Source of the DNA: Dehalococcoidia bacterium
GTDB lineage: Bacteria > Chloroflexota > Dehalococcoidia > Lucifugimonadales > UBA3495
DNA: 45,283 nucleotides
Assembly (NCBI GenBank): GCA_022451925.1
Contig: JAKUNL010000023.1
Location: 1-45,283 of the forward strand
Direction: 5' to 3'
Below the pieces are notes generated by a model. That model ran no database searches. It worked only from the letters and a program-made list of their open reading frames with translations, and was not told where the DNA came from. The translations under genes were made by a program, and so were the position numbers. Shown piece after piece: positions 32,606 through 41,736 of this stretch (the first letter of the stretch is position 1; each line of letters starts with the position of its first letter).

Positions 32606-33244
32606 TCAGTTAGGTAGTTTGGGCAGCACTAGTATGCCTTCTTCAGGGTCGCCCAAGATGTCTGTGTTTGACTGAGCGTGTAGCTGACCTGTGTAGGCAT
32701 TTATAATCGCATCGCACGTGTTGCGGTCAAGGTCGTCTGCATGCTCGTCCATTCCGGAGACCAGGGGCGTTAGATGGCCAATCATATATCTGACGCTGGA
32801 GGCGCTGTTTTTCGGGGGAACTTTATCGCCAAAGAGCAACATCTTCGTTGCGTGAGGGTAAACCTCGATGACCTTGTGGCCAGATTCTTGTAGGATGTTA
32901 CTGAGGAGGATTCCTCTGTATATTAAGTCCCTAATGATGGAGCCTTTGTTGGTATAGAAACAGCTGATACCCATCTTGGCCAACTCCAGTTCGAATAGCC
33001 GCCCTTTCCTATTTGGAACAGAGAAATGGCACTCACAGGATTGGTCTAAGCAGCAGAAACCAGACGGTAAGTTCAACGGGGCACCAATGGCCACAATGTT
33101 GGGTTGTACTTCGTTGACCAACTTGACCAGGTCGTCATCTTCTAAGAAGCTGCCAAGTTGGGACAGATGGGATTGCTGATCTAAGATTGCTATGGAAGAG
33201 GGCTTTTTCTTAGATGCCCTTAAATCAACGCCTAATACTGACAT
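32606..33244 (-). CDS. DUF429 (RNase H-like fold) protein
   Basis: 212 residues. Seen: MSVLGVDLRASKKKPSSIAI (Asp in the first strand, as in RNase H-like folds), IVAIGAPLNLPSG, a cysteine-rich insert CCLDQSCECHF, GISCFYTNKGSII, VIEVYPHATKMLLFG and DEHADDLDRNTCDAIINAY. These are the conserved blocks of DUF429, a predicted nuclease family without a firm function. The gene precedes or follows MeaB in the same direction, with a 168-base spacer. No partner suggests a role. Confidence 0.85.
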   Translation of the reverse strand: MSVLGVDLRASKKKPSSIAILDQQSHLSQLGSFLEDDDLVKLVNEVQPNIVAIGAPLNLPSGFCCLDQSCECHFSVPNRKGRLFELELAKMGISCFYTNKGSIIRDLIYRGILLSNILQESGHKVIEVYPHATKMLLFGDKVPPKNSASSVRYMIGHLTPLVSGMDEHADDLDRNTCDAIINAYTGQLHAQSNTDILGDPEEGILVLPKLPN

Positions 33245-33412
33245 TAAGAATCTCCACGTCCGTGAATCGGATAATTTGGTCTTCCTGTCCCACGTTGACC
33301 GGGGATTTCTCCAGGGAAGGTCCTGTGGAGTTAACTAGCTGCGATTGCGTATCACTCTTCTCTACGGGCGATACTAAGCTCGATGATACGTTTATTTTTA
33401 TCTTGCGTTAAG

Positions 33413-34363
33413 CTAGTCTACCGAAAAAAAAGATGATTCCAGAAACCCCAGGGCAGCGGAGTACGGATCAGTCTCTTTCGTTGCTACCTTCTCCAAAGTA
33501 GCATTTAAGTTTGGGTCGTTTTCAACTTTATCGCGAAGACGTTGTACCAACACCTCTTCCACCGCCTCTAAGAACTCGCGTCTCCGCTGACTACCTCGGC
33601 GTTCATTGAGCTCGCCGCTCGTGGTGAGGAACTTCCGATGTTCCCCGACCTTTTCCCAGAGCTCGTCGATTCCTTGCCCTAGGTGGGCCGTGGTAAGCAG
33701 TACAGGGGGGGTCCACTTGGGATTATATGTGGCCATGTGGAGCATTCCCGTGATGGCCGTTGCCATGTGATTCGCTCCTTCACGGTCGGCCTTGTTAACT
33801 AGGTAAAGATCTGCGATCTCCATCACACCGGCTTTCAGTGTCTGAATGGTGTCTCCCGACTCCGGGTTTAATGCCACTAAGACAGTGTCTGCCACACTGA
33901 TAATCCCTAGTTCTGTCTGCCCAACGCCTACGGTTTCAACCAATATTAGGTCTATTCCAGCGGCATCAAGTGCACGGACCATACTTTTGACTATCCGAGG
34001 TAATCCGCCGGATTGGCCCCGTGTTGCCACGCTGCGTATAAAAACCCCAGAATCCAAATAATGGCGCTGCATCCTAATGCGATCCCCCAGGATGGCACCG
34101 CCGCTAAATGGGCTAGTGGGATCGACTGCGATTATGCCTACTGTTTGGCCGGTCGATCGAACCAGCTGCGTTAGTTGGTCAACAATGGTGCTCTTACCTG
34201 CCCCCGGGGGGCCAGTAATCCCTACTGTGTAAGCCCTTCCAGTGTGGCTATCCACCGCTTTCATCGCTTCAGCAGCGGATGGGTCTCCACTTTCTAGGAG
34301 AGTTATCAGCCTTGATAGTGCCCTTTGTTCGCCTGCTAGCAGTCTTTCGGCAATCTCAGACAT
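33413..34363 (-). CDS. meaB: MeaB/ArgK-type GTPase, methylmalonyl-CoA mutase chaperone
   Basis: 316 residues. Seen: VGITGPPGAGKSTIVDQL (P-loop, Walker A), IAVDPTSPFSGGAILGDRIRM, split as IAVDPTSPFSGG and ILGDRIRM (characteristic of MeaB), ILVETVGVGQTELGI and LVNKADREGA (NKxD guanine motif). MeaB loads and protects adenosylcobalamin in acyl-CoA mutases. No mutase gene is present in this window, so its partner must lie elsewhere. This hints at cobalamin-dependent propionate or related CoA metabolism. Confidence 0.96.
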   Translation of the reverse strand: MSEIAERLLAGEQRALSRLITLLESGDPSAAEAMKAVDSHTGRAYTVGITGPPGAGKSTIVDQLTQLVRSTGQTVGIIAVDPTSPFSGGAILGDRIRMQRHYLDSGVFIRSVATRGQSGGLPRIVKSMVRALDAAGIDLILVETVGVGQTELGIISVADTVLVALNPESGDTIQTLKAGVMEIADLYLVNKADREGANHMATAITGMLHMATYNPKWTPPVLLTTAHLGQGIDELWEKVGEHRKFLTTSGELNERRGSQRRREFLEAVEEVLVQRLRDKVENDPNLNATLEKVATKETDPYSAALGFLESSFFSVD

Positions 34364-34813
34364 CAGTTAGGCGTTTCTACGGGCCATGGTACTGGTTTGA
34401 GTCTCCATTATTGAAACTGCCGCGAATCTAGCATCAGCTGAGAACGTCGTCAAGAATGAGTTTTGCATATTAGAAGATGATGAATATTCCTTATCAAATA
34501 CCAAGCTATATTACGAGTCACTCAACTATTTAAAAGTGAAAGTAATGTAAACTAACGGTTTCTGTGTACTGTTATATCTAGAGTTGATGAAACTGGCTCT
34601 TTTTATGTACATTTTGGATATTTCATTTCCGTAGATTTCCAGTTTGATTTTCAAGATTTTGTGTTAGAAGTAGACGTCCGCTGACCTATGCATAATATCG
34701 ATTTCATGAAAAATATCTCAACATCGGTTGAGCAGGTCAAGGAATTGGGGAGAGCGGAACGATTTTAGTAAGGAGGCCGAAACTGATTCTAAGTTAAAAG
34801 CTTTACCGTTGGG
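34364..34813. other. AT-rich intergenic stretch of 450 bases, no gene recognised
   Basis: Visibly more AT-rich than the flanking coding DNA. I see no tRNA, hairpin terminator or convincing frame on either strand. A minus-strand frame of 33 codons begins with ATG about 34467 and stops just before meaB, but it looks like no family. The stretch must contain the meaB promoter and the 3' end region of the CysRS fusion transcript. Confidence 0.6.
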
Positions 34814-37015
34814 CTAATGGTGGAATTTTTGGTTGTCGAACCCGACCGCGTCAGCAGCAATCAGGAGGTCAGGCCGGTTTCCCCAGCGCTTTAGGAACCG
34901 ACCAAAGTTCTTCCGGCTGAGTTCATCTCGCTGATTATCGTCCAGTTCCGTCCATTGCCGGTGTTCGTGGCGAACTAGCGGCAAGCTGGAGTCAGCTACG
35001 ACCCTAAATCCCTTGTCCTTGAATTGGAAACAGTAGTCGATATCCAGGTTACGGTAGAATCGGAAACATTCTCTCATCAGTCCGACTTTGTTGACCTCTT
35101 CCCGACGGAACGCCATGCAATAGGCTTGCATGGCGTCGGCATCCCCATCATCCACTTCCTCATGGAAGTGCTGCATATCTGGAGTGCTTAGCCCCCACGG
35201 ACCAAAGATGCCTATTGTAGGGTCGCTCAGTGTCTCAGATATTGAATCTAAGATGTTTCCGGTAATCTCCGCAGACCCGTCCATAACCACGATGTTTCGG
35301 CCACGGCTCTGCATCAATCCGATATTCTTGCTGGCGGCATCGCCAATCACGTGATCGGCATGAACTACTTTCAGCTCTGGAAGTTGGCTCTGCATCTCCT
35401 CTAAGAGTTCTCCAGTGCCATCCGTTGAACCATTGTCGATGACAATCGCCTCAACAGAATGATTGCCAGTATGTTGGAGCATCCCATCTATACATCGTTT
35501 AACGTCGCTGGGATACCCGTAGGCGTTCAATATAAAGGTGAAATCAAGGTCGGCAGGTTTATCCAGGTGGGATTCCACTTCGCGCGAGGATGACACGGAA
35601 GCCCATTTATCTTGTCGCAATTCCAACGGCGTCTTTGGACGGGCATGCGGGCCACTCCAAGTATCATGGACCACGTAACCATCCGACGTTAGTTGCCATC
35701 GTATAGAGTCGGCAGTTGCGTAATCTGATTGTTCTCGGTGTCCGCCTCTTATGGTGAGAGTCTCGGTGACATTGGCAGTTACCGCGTTTTCCGCTGGCGC
35801 TTTGTCCAGATCCAGGCCAAACATCTGGTCAAATTCCAGCAAGAGTGCCACTTTGGCCCGGTTGGGAATTTCCGAACGGACCATCTCCCAGGTCATGGCT
35901 AGGGCGCTAGGCAAGTCTAGGTCGGACTCAACCATATTCCAGAAGCGTTGACGATACTCTTCGGTCTCTGTCTCATGGCCGCTTGTCTCGGGTTCTTGAC
36001 TCCAAAGCCATATTCTGTGTCTTAGACCGGTCAGGGCCTTTTCTGCGGCCTTGAGCGACGTGAAGGTAAAGTTCATGCGATGGCGGTATCGAACGGTCAT
36101 GCACAGGTACCGGAATGACAAAGGAGAGAACCCGCGCTCAATCAACTCTTCTATTAAGAAGACGTTACCGGCTGACTTAGCCATTTTGGCGCCGTCGGCT
36201 AGGAGGTGTTGGGCGTGGACCCAGTAGTTCACGTGTTGTTTACCGAAAGCGGCTTCACTCTGGGCTATCTCATCTTCATGGTGGGGGAAAACGTTGTCGA
36301 CGCCGCCGGTATGGATGTCGAAACTTTCGCCTAGGTACTTGGACGCCATTGCTGAACATTCGATATGCCATCCGGGGAAACCGGGTCCCCAAGGACTATC
36401 CCATTTAACGTCGCGCCCTGGTTCGGCAGCCTTCCAGAGAGTGAAATCTCTGGGATCGCGTTTCATCGGGTCGGCTTCAGATCGGACTCCCTCCAGAAGG
36501 TCTCCGCCAATGTTGTTGGAGAGTTTTCCGTAACTTTCGAATGATGGAACGTCAAAGTAGAGGTTACCGCCCTTCTCGTAAGCGTGACCGTTCGCAATCA
36601 GTTTTGTATTGATGTCCAGCATCTCTGCTATGTGGTGGCTGGCCCAGGGGAATACTGTCGCCTCCATGATGTTCAGACGGGCCTCGTCTCGGAAGAACCT
36701 ACCGGCATAAACGTCGGCGATTTCCTGAATCGTCTTGCCTTCAGCGAGGGCCGCCATGATCATCTTATCGCCGCCGGCCTCCGCCAATTCCTGGCGCATA
36801 TGACCAACGTCGGTGATGTTCTTGATGTGGATTACTTTGAGACCACTGTGAATCAGTGATCGACGGATCCAATCGGCCATTATGTAGGTGCGCATATTGC
36901 CTATATGGGCGTCGCGATACACGGTGGGGCCGCAGGTGTACATTTCGATAAGCCCTGGCGTGGCTGGTTGAATCTCTTCTACACGTTTTGCCAGGGTGTT
37001 GTAGATGTGGAGCAA
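34814..37015 (-). CDS. cysS: Cysteinyl-tRNA synthetase fused to a family 2 glycosyltransferase domain
   Basis: 733 residues; a normal CysRS has about 460-500. Residues 1-475: complete synthetase with zinc ligands Cys28, Cys220, His245 and Glu249, HIGH-type HIGN (37-40), a KMSKS variant KMAKS (277-281) and the C-terminal helical end DYATADSIRWQL. It charges tRNA-Cys. Residues about 490-720: GT-A fold with FILNAYGYPSD, AIVIDNGSTDGTGELLEE (nucleotide-sugar motif), the DxD-like site reading MDGS, and a late LDIDYCFQFKDKGF. The two parts are joined without a stop by a linker at about 476-490. Start is TTG at 37015, with GAGG 5 bases upstream. The fusion function is unknown. The absence of a clean DxD suggests the GT part may bind rather than catalyse. 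Confidence 0.9.
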   Translation of the reverse strand: MLHIYNTLAKRVEEIQPATPGLIEMYTCGPTVYRDAHIGNMRTYIMADWIRRSLIHSGLKVIHIKNITDVGHMRQELAEAGGDKMIMAALAEGKTIQEIADVYAGRFFRDEARLNIMEATVFPWASHHIAEMLDINTKLIANGHAYEKGGNLYFDVPSFESYGKLSNNIGGDLLEGVRSEADPMKRDPRDFTLWKAAEPGRDVKWDSPWGPGFPGWHIECSAMASKYLGESFDIHTGGVDNVFPHHEDEIAQSEAAFGKQHVNYWVHAQHLLADGAKMAKSAGNVFLIEELIERGFSPLSFRYLCMTVRYRHRMNFTFTSLKAAEKALTGLRHRIWLWSQEPETSGHETETEEYRQRFWNMVESDLDLPSALAMTWEMVRSEIPNRAKVALLLEFDQMFGLDLDKAPAENAVTANVTETLTIRGGHREQSDYATADSIRWQLTSDGYVVHDTWSGPHARPKTPLELRQDKWASVSSSREVESHLDKPADLDFTFILNAYGYPSDVKRCIDGMLQHTGNHSVEAIVIDNGSTDGTGELLEEMQSQLPELKVVHADHVIGDAASKNIGLMQSRGRNIVVMDGSAEITGNILDSISETLSDPTIGIFGPWGLSTPDMQHFHEEVDDGDADAMQAYCMAFRREEVNKVGLMRECFRFYRNLDIDYCFQFKDKGFRVVADSSLPLVRHEHRQWTELDDNQRDELSRKNFGRFLKRWGNRPDLLIAADAVGFDNQKFHH

Positions 37016-37299
37016 TGGGACCTCTTCTACCTGAGGTTACGCGCAAGCGCGATCAGATTGTGGCAAGTTTAGCACGTTCCTCCGGTGGCTGCCATAAGAC
37101 TATTGGAGATGCTTTGATTAGGAGATTATCATCGAGCATCGATTCTCGGGTCTTAGGCATTGGCCGCGGTCACTTTATCGGGACTCCGCGAACCATAACG
37201 TACTGCAGTGCCCAATACATCACCGATGAATCACCTCATCATAATCTCTATTGCTTCTCAGGCCGTTAGTGTGAATATCCCTTCCAAATAACGGTTTCT

Positions 37300-39606
37300 C
37301 TATGCTTGGCGCTGTACCACCGCTCCGGAAAGCTTCATTGACTCAATCTGCTCCCCGGTATAACCTGCCTCGCTTAGGATATCGTCGGTCTCGGCTCCAA
37401 GCAGCGGGGTGGGGCGGCCAACTCGCATTGGTGTCTCAGATAGTTTGGCTACGCTTCCTAGATGTTCTGCTTGACCGAAGTCAGGATGTTCCCGTTTGAC
37501 TATCAATCCAGCCTTGCGGATGTCTTCATCGTCCCGGAAATCTTCCACCAATCGGTTGGCCATGACGCTGACGCCGGTGGGGTTGATTAACTTGCTCCAA
37601 TCGTCTATTGACTTGCTGGAAATCACGTCGGCAATGGATTGGGTTAAGGCGGCATCATCTCCAGCGGACAACTCTGAGAAATCTGCAAGACGAGTTAGGT
37701 TGCTCCACGCGAAGTCGTCGGGACAGTGGAAATACATCCAGCCGTCTGCTGCTTCGTAGAGGCGAGACTTGGCGTTGAAACCGCGCACTCCTAAACCCTC
37801 TGGTTCGTTTCTCTCGTATCCTTCATAGTCCAGGAAGTAAGGTGATTGCAGCAGTCCGGCCGTCAACGCTAGCCCGCTATTTACGGTCTGACCCTGCCCG
37901 GTGCGGTTGCGCTCGTGGACGGCCAAGGCTACAGCATAAGCGCCCATCAGTCCGGTGCCGTAGTCATTCATCGGGTAGGGCAGCAATTTGGGAGTACCAT
38001 CCCGCCCTCCGCGTCGCACTTGAATGCCGGCGGTGGCTTGGGCCAATTGCTCCCAACCGGGGCGCTCGCTCCAGGGTCCGTCATAGCCAAATGCGTTGAG
38101 TGACGCATGGATGATGTCTGGCTTACGTGCCTTCATCTGCTCAAAGCTAATACCTAGTCTAGACAGGCTGCTCTTTCGGTTGTTCTCGACCACTATGTCG
38201 GCGGTTTCAAGCAACTTGTAGAAGACTTCTAAACCCTCAGGCGTTTTGAGATTGATCTGAATGCTGCGCTTGCCACGATTGACGTCAGTGTTGCCTGGAA
38301 TGTTGTAGGGACGTGAGGGGTCGTCGATCTTGATAACATCTGCGCCGAACTCGCCCAGGGTGCGACCACATGTCGGGCCAGCCAATACGATGCAAAGGTC
38401 CAAGACTCTGAGCCCCTCTAATGCGTGCAATATGCTTTCGCTGCCGGACTTGGGAATAGCGGGCTTCTCTGTGTTGCTCTTTAACTCGGCGAGAATCTCA
38501 TCGGTGTGTTCACCTAATGTTGGCGCGCGGAACTGAATGGCTCCAGGCGTGCCTCTCAGCCGTACCTGCACTCCAGGCTGTTTCATAATGCCGTATTGAG
38601 CATCGTCCACCTGTATGACCATTTTCCCTGCCAGGGCATGCTCATGGGATAGCCATTCTTCTACGGGTTTGCAGACCGTACCGACACCATTGGCAGCGGC
38701 GATATCGTCTTCCCATTGCTTTGCGTCCCGTTCCAAGAACATCTCCTCAAATCGTCTCTTCCACATCTGAATGACTTCTGGGTCGGTCTCTACGTTGTAT
38801 AGGCTTTCCAATTCCTCAACCCATTCTGGACGCCCGGCAGCGGCCATCAATTGTCCGACAAATACCGCATAACCACCCTGAGATTGCAGGAATTTGCCGT
38901 CCTTGCATTCGTACTGGTGGGCCATGACATTACGGGGGAATTCGTCCAAATTAGGTGGGTCAATGTCGAACAATTTGACTAGATTGCGGCCGATGGCAGA
39001 GAACATTGCGCTGTGCATGGGAACTTCTATGTGCTGGCCTTTGCCGTTGCGGTCTCTGGCCACCACGGCCATGCCCACGGACACTGCAGAGACAATGGCG
39101 GCAAAGGTGCTGGCAGTGGGTAGCGGGAGGAACAATGGCTCCTCGGTCTCGTCATAGGGCTGGTAGGTGCCAGTGGATGCTGAAACGATGCCTTCCCACC
39201 CGCGTTCGTTTCGGTGGGGGCTGTCTTCACCAAATCCCGGGATGGAGCAGTAGAGCAACTGGGGGTTTGCTTTAGAGAGAGCCTTATACCCGATGCCCAG
39301 GCGGTCTGCCACTCCAGGTCGGTAGTTCTCAATCACTATGTCGGCCTGCTTGGCCAGGGCTACTGCATTGGCCTGGCCCTCCGGTGTTTTCAGGTCAAGG
39401 ACAATGGAACGTTTGCCCCTGTTCCAGGTTGAGAAGGCAGGTTCTGTGCGAGCGGGGTCACCACCGGGTCGCTCAACCTTGATAACCTCGGCTCCCTGAT
39501 CGCTGAGCAACATGCCCAACATAGGGCCGGGAATGTACTGGCCAAAATCCAAAACCTTTAAACCAACCAGCGCGCCTTGTGCCTGGTTCTGTTCTGTTGT
39601 CGTCAT
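37300..39606 (-). CDS. Tandem double-domain family III (CaiB/BaiF) CoA-transferase
   Basis: 768 residues, about twice the family size. Domain 1 (about 12-375): LKVLDFGQYIPGPMLGMLLS, WNRGKRSIVLDLKTPEGQ; its catalytic block reads LPLPTASTFAA with Ser166 where Asp is expected. Domain 2 (about 398-755): LRVLDLCIVLAGPTCGRTLG, VNRGKRSIQINLKTPEG; its block YPMNDYGTG has Asp548 in the correct place. So one half is degenerate and one active, as a covalent version of the two-gene pair at 14425-16888. Family III enzymes form interlaced dimers, which a tandem protein can satisfy within one chain. The Gfo/Idh gene lies 86 bases upstream. Confidence 0.93.
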   Translation of the reverse strand: MTTTEQNQAQGALVGLKVLDFGQYIPGPMLGMLLSDQGAEVIKVERPGGDPARTEPAFSTWNRGKRSIVLDLKTPEGQANAVALAKQADIVIENYRPGVADRLGIGYKALSKANPQLLYCSIPGFGEDSPHRNERGWEGIVSASTGTYQPYDETEEPLFLPLPTASTFAAIVSAVSVGMAVVARDRNGKGQHIEVPMHSAMFSAIGRNLVKLFDIDPPNLDEFPRNVMAHQYECKDGKFLQSQGGYAVFVGQLMAAAGRPEWVEELESLYNVETDPEVIQMWKRRFEEMFLERDAKQWEDDIAAANGVGTVCKPVEEWLSHEHALAGKMVIQVDDAQYGIMKQPGVQVRLRGTPGAIQFRAPTLGEHTDEILAELKSNTEKPAIPKSGSESILHALEGLRVLDLCIVLAGPTCGRTLGEFGADVIKIDDPSRPYNIPGNTDVNRGKRSIQINLKTPEGLEVFYKLLETADIVVENNRKSSLSRLGISFEQMKARKPDIIHASLNAFGYDGPWSERPGWEQLAQATAGIQVRRGGRDGTPKLLPYPMNDYGTGLMGAYAVALAVHERNRTGQGQTVNSGLALTAGLLQSPYFLDYEGYERNEPEGLGVRGFNAKSRLYEAADGWMYFHCPDDFAWSNLTRLADFSELSAGDDAALTQSIADVISSKSIDDWSKLINPTGVSVMANRLVEDFRDDEDIRKAGLIVKREHPDFGQAEHLGSVAKLSETPMRVGRPTPLLGAETDDILSEAGYTGEQIESMKLSGAVVQRQA

Positions 39607-39692
39607 AGTGATGAGCCCTCAATTGTTTTGTTATGTTAGGCGTGGGAATCGTAGCAATGGCCCAGCCGACCGTCAACCACCATGCTGGAAGC

Positions 39693-40733
39693 CTAAAATG
39701 GCCGACGGTCAATCTTGACCGCACGGCCAGTCTTGGCGGATTCAATGACGGCTGAGTTTACTTCCGTGGAACGCAGACCGTCGGGTCCGGTCGCAGCAGG
39801 TTCCCGGTCTTCTTTTATAGCAGAGTGGAAGTCGGATAGCTCAGCCACAAAATTGGCCAGGTAGTCATATTCAAAGTCCTGGGTTTGGTTGACAGTTTCG
39901 CTCACCACCTCCAAGGAACCCATTCGGGCTTCCCAGACAGTGGCAGTGCCGGTAAATCGGCCATCCGTGCCGTAAACGGTGAAGTTATTCAGCGTGTCCG
40001 GCAACATTCGGCCGCAACTGACATTGGCAATTGTCCCATCCTCCAGGCGCAGAGCCATGCTGGCAATGTGTTCTAGAGGTTGGGTGTCAGTCTGGCCGTC
40101 GGTCATGGCTACCACTTCGGTAATCTCTTGTTCGGTGACAAATCGAATCAAGTCAAACACATGTACACCTAAACCCATGATAACGGACCCACCGCCCATG
40201 GCGACTGGGTCTTCCCACCAGCTACGCAGGCCAGTACGGGGCAGGTGATCGGGTTCGCCGCGTTCGCCGCGTCCCCAGTGACCCTGAAGCAGCCGTACGC
40301 GCCCCAACTTGCCTTGAGATACTAGGTCTTTGGCCAAGAGGTGGGCTGGATGGAATCGCAGTTCGAATCCCAGACCTAGCCTCACCCTGTTTTCCTGGCA
40401 GACTTGAATCATGGTTGCAGCATCATTGATGGAGGTCGCCATTGGCTTCTCGGACAAGACGTGCTTACCAGCATTCGCCACCTTGATCGTATGCTCAAGG
40501 TGCATCGAATTTGGTGAAGCCACGAATACTGCATCAACCCTCGAATCGGCCAGTAAATCGTCGATATTTGAGTATCCCACCTGCGCATCATGGTTTTCGG
40601 CGAACGAATCCGCTCTCCCTTGGTCACGGCTCAACACTGCAATCAATTCAGAGTTTGGTGTGAGTCCGATGGCTGGCGCTACTTTCTGCTGCGGGTGCAT
40701 CCCTGCTCCGATAATTGCCCAACCTAATGCCAC
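39693..40733 (-). CDS. Gfo/Idh/MocA-family oxidoreductase
   Basis: 346 residues. Seen: N-terminal Rossmann fold WAIIGAGMHPQQKVAPAIG, DAVFVASPNSMHLEHTIK, HVLSEKPMATSINDA (the EKP motif), and GLGVHVFDLIRFVTE, where the conserved histidine sits in the usual place. NAD(P)-dependent oxidation or reduction of a sugar, inositol or similar polyol is typical. GTG start at 40733 with AGGAGG upstream. Probably co-transcribed with the tandem CoA-transferase downstream. Confidence 0.93.
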   Translation of the reverse strand: MALGWAIIGAGMHPQQKVAPAIGLTPNSELIAVLSRDQGRADSFAENHDAQVGYSNIDDLLADSRVDAVFVASPNSMHLEHTIKVANAGKHVLSEKPMATSINDAATMIQVCQENRVRLGLGFELRFHPAHLLAKDLVSQGKLGRVRLLQGHWGRGERGEPDHLPRTGLRSWWEDPVAMGGGSVIMGLGVHVFDLIRFVTEQEITEVVAMTDGQTDTQPLEHIASMALRLEDGTIANVSCGRMLPDTLNNFTVYGTDGRFTGTATVWEARMGSLEVVSETVNQTQDFEYDYLANFVAELSDFHSAIKEDREPAATGPDGLRSTEVNSAVIESAKTGRAVKIDRRPF

Positions 40734-40796
40734 TGTTTGCCTCCTGAGTTCCGGTTTAGAACGTTAATTTGAACCTTTACTGTTCAACACGCGTAT

Positions 40797-40824
40797 TGTG
40801 TAAAGCCGAGAGGCTACTATAATA
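40797..40824 (+). promoter_or_regulatory. Probable sigma-70 promoter for the MDMPI-like gene
   Basis: TTGTGT at 40797-40802, 16 bases, then perfect TATAAT at 40819-40824. The predicted transcript would start near 40831, about 60 bases before the ATG at 40893. Confidence 0.6.
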
Positions 40825-40892
40825 CCGCCAACGTTGAGTGGATTACAGAGAATAAAATCCAATTGTTTGGGATGGATTTAGGAGAGATCTGT

Positions 40893-41726
40893 ATGGCTTC
40901 CATATTGGAGAAGGCTCAGTTGATCAAAGCTGAGTCGGATAGGATAGGCCAATTCCTAAAGGGACTGCCGTCAGAGGCTTGGTCGGTTAAGAGCGCCTGT
41001 GAGGCTTGGGAAGTAAGAGATGTAATCGCGCATTTAACCGGCGGCGTAGATCGGTTTGCACCCAACATCACCCGCGGTGCGGGTGGTGATGGATCCGCCC
41101 CAGATGGCGCTCCACCTGCAGGAGTGGGAGACATGGACGCCAGATTGAAAGCGAATGCCCAAGTGGCTATCGATTTTAGGGAGAGTTTGGGTGATGACCT
41201 GGTAAAAACATTTAACGAGAATTGTGCCAGGTTAAATGAAGTACTGGCTGAATTAGGAGAGGGTGATAACGATAAACCTTGTTACCATCCCGCGGGGACT
41301 ATATCTGTTGGAACCTATCTAAACCTGCGTCTAACCGAATTAATAGTGCACGAGTGGGATTGCCGCTCGAGACTTGAACCATCGCCAGTGCTGTCAACAG
41401 AAAGCTTACCTTCGATTTTAGAGATGTTCCCGGTGTTTGTGGTGGGTCGCTTGTTCGATCCAGGTGTGAATATAGGCGCGCCAACTAGATTTAGGTTTGA
41501 GCTGACTGGAGCAGGGGCGGAGAGTTACGACATAGTGGCTGGAGGTGGACAGAAGGCCGTCATGGAACTGGCCAGCGACAAACGACCTGACGCAATAATT
41601 GGCTGTGATACCCAAACCTTCGTGCTGATAGTGTACGGACGGATAACCATTGAAGATCAGATATCCGATGGGCGTGCATTTGTATCCAAAGATACTACCG
41701 GGGTGATCAAACAGTTTGGGAAATAG
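40893..41726 (+). CDS. Maleylpyruvate isomerase (MDMPI)/DinB-like protein
   Basis: 277 residues from ATG 40893, which has GGAG about 10 bases upstream. A longer frame from 40863 is less likely. Seen: N-terminal DinB-type helical bundle with AWEVRDVIAHLTGGVDRF (metal-ligand His) and LRLTELIVHEWDCRSRL (the second E/H pair), and a C-terminal SCP2-like beta domain (about 180-277). The family includes mycothiol-dependent maleylpyruvate isomerase. Mycothiol is essentially actinobacterial, so the thiol and the substrate here are unknown. Confidence 0.85.
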   Translation: MASILEKAQLIKAESDRIGQFLKGLPSEAWSVKSACEAWEVRDVIAHLTGGVDRFAPNITRGAGGDGSAPDGAPPAGVGDMDARLKANAQVAIDFRESLGDDLVKTFNENCARLNEVLAELGEGDNDKPCYHPAGTISVGTYLNLRLTELIVHEWDCRSRLEPSPVLSTESLPSILEMFPVFVVGRLFDPGVNIGAPTRFRFELTGAGAESYDIVAGGGQKAVMELASDKRPDAIIGCDTQTFVLIVYGRITIEDQISDGRAFVSKDTTGVIKQFGK

Positions 41727-41736
41727 CCTCTAATAG

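Noticed and set aside
33228-33409. A minus-strand frame of about 60 codons between meaB and the DUF429 gene, overlapping the latter's start
   Set aside because: It has no ATG, GTG or TTG near its beginning, is rich in Ser and Thr, and matches no family I know. It may be chance.
37050-37170. A short minus-strand frame of about 35 codons upstream of the CysRS fusion gene, looked at as a leader peptide or T-box
   Set aside because: No good ribosome site, no cysteine codons in the frame and no recognisable T-box elements such as AGGGTGG.
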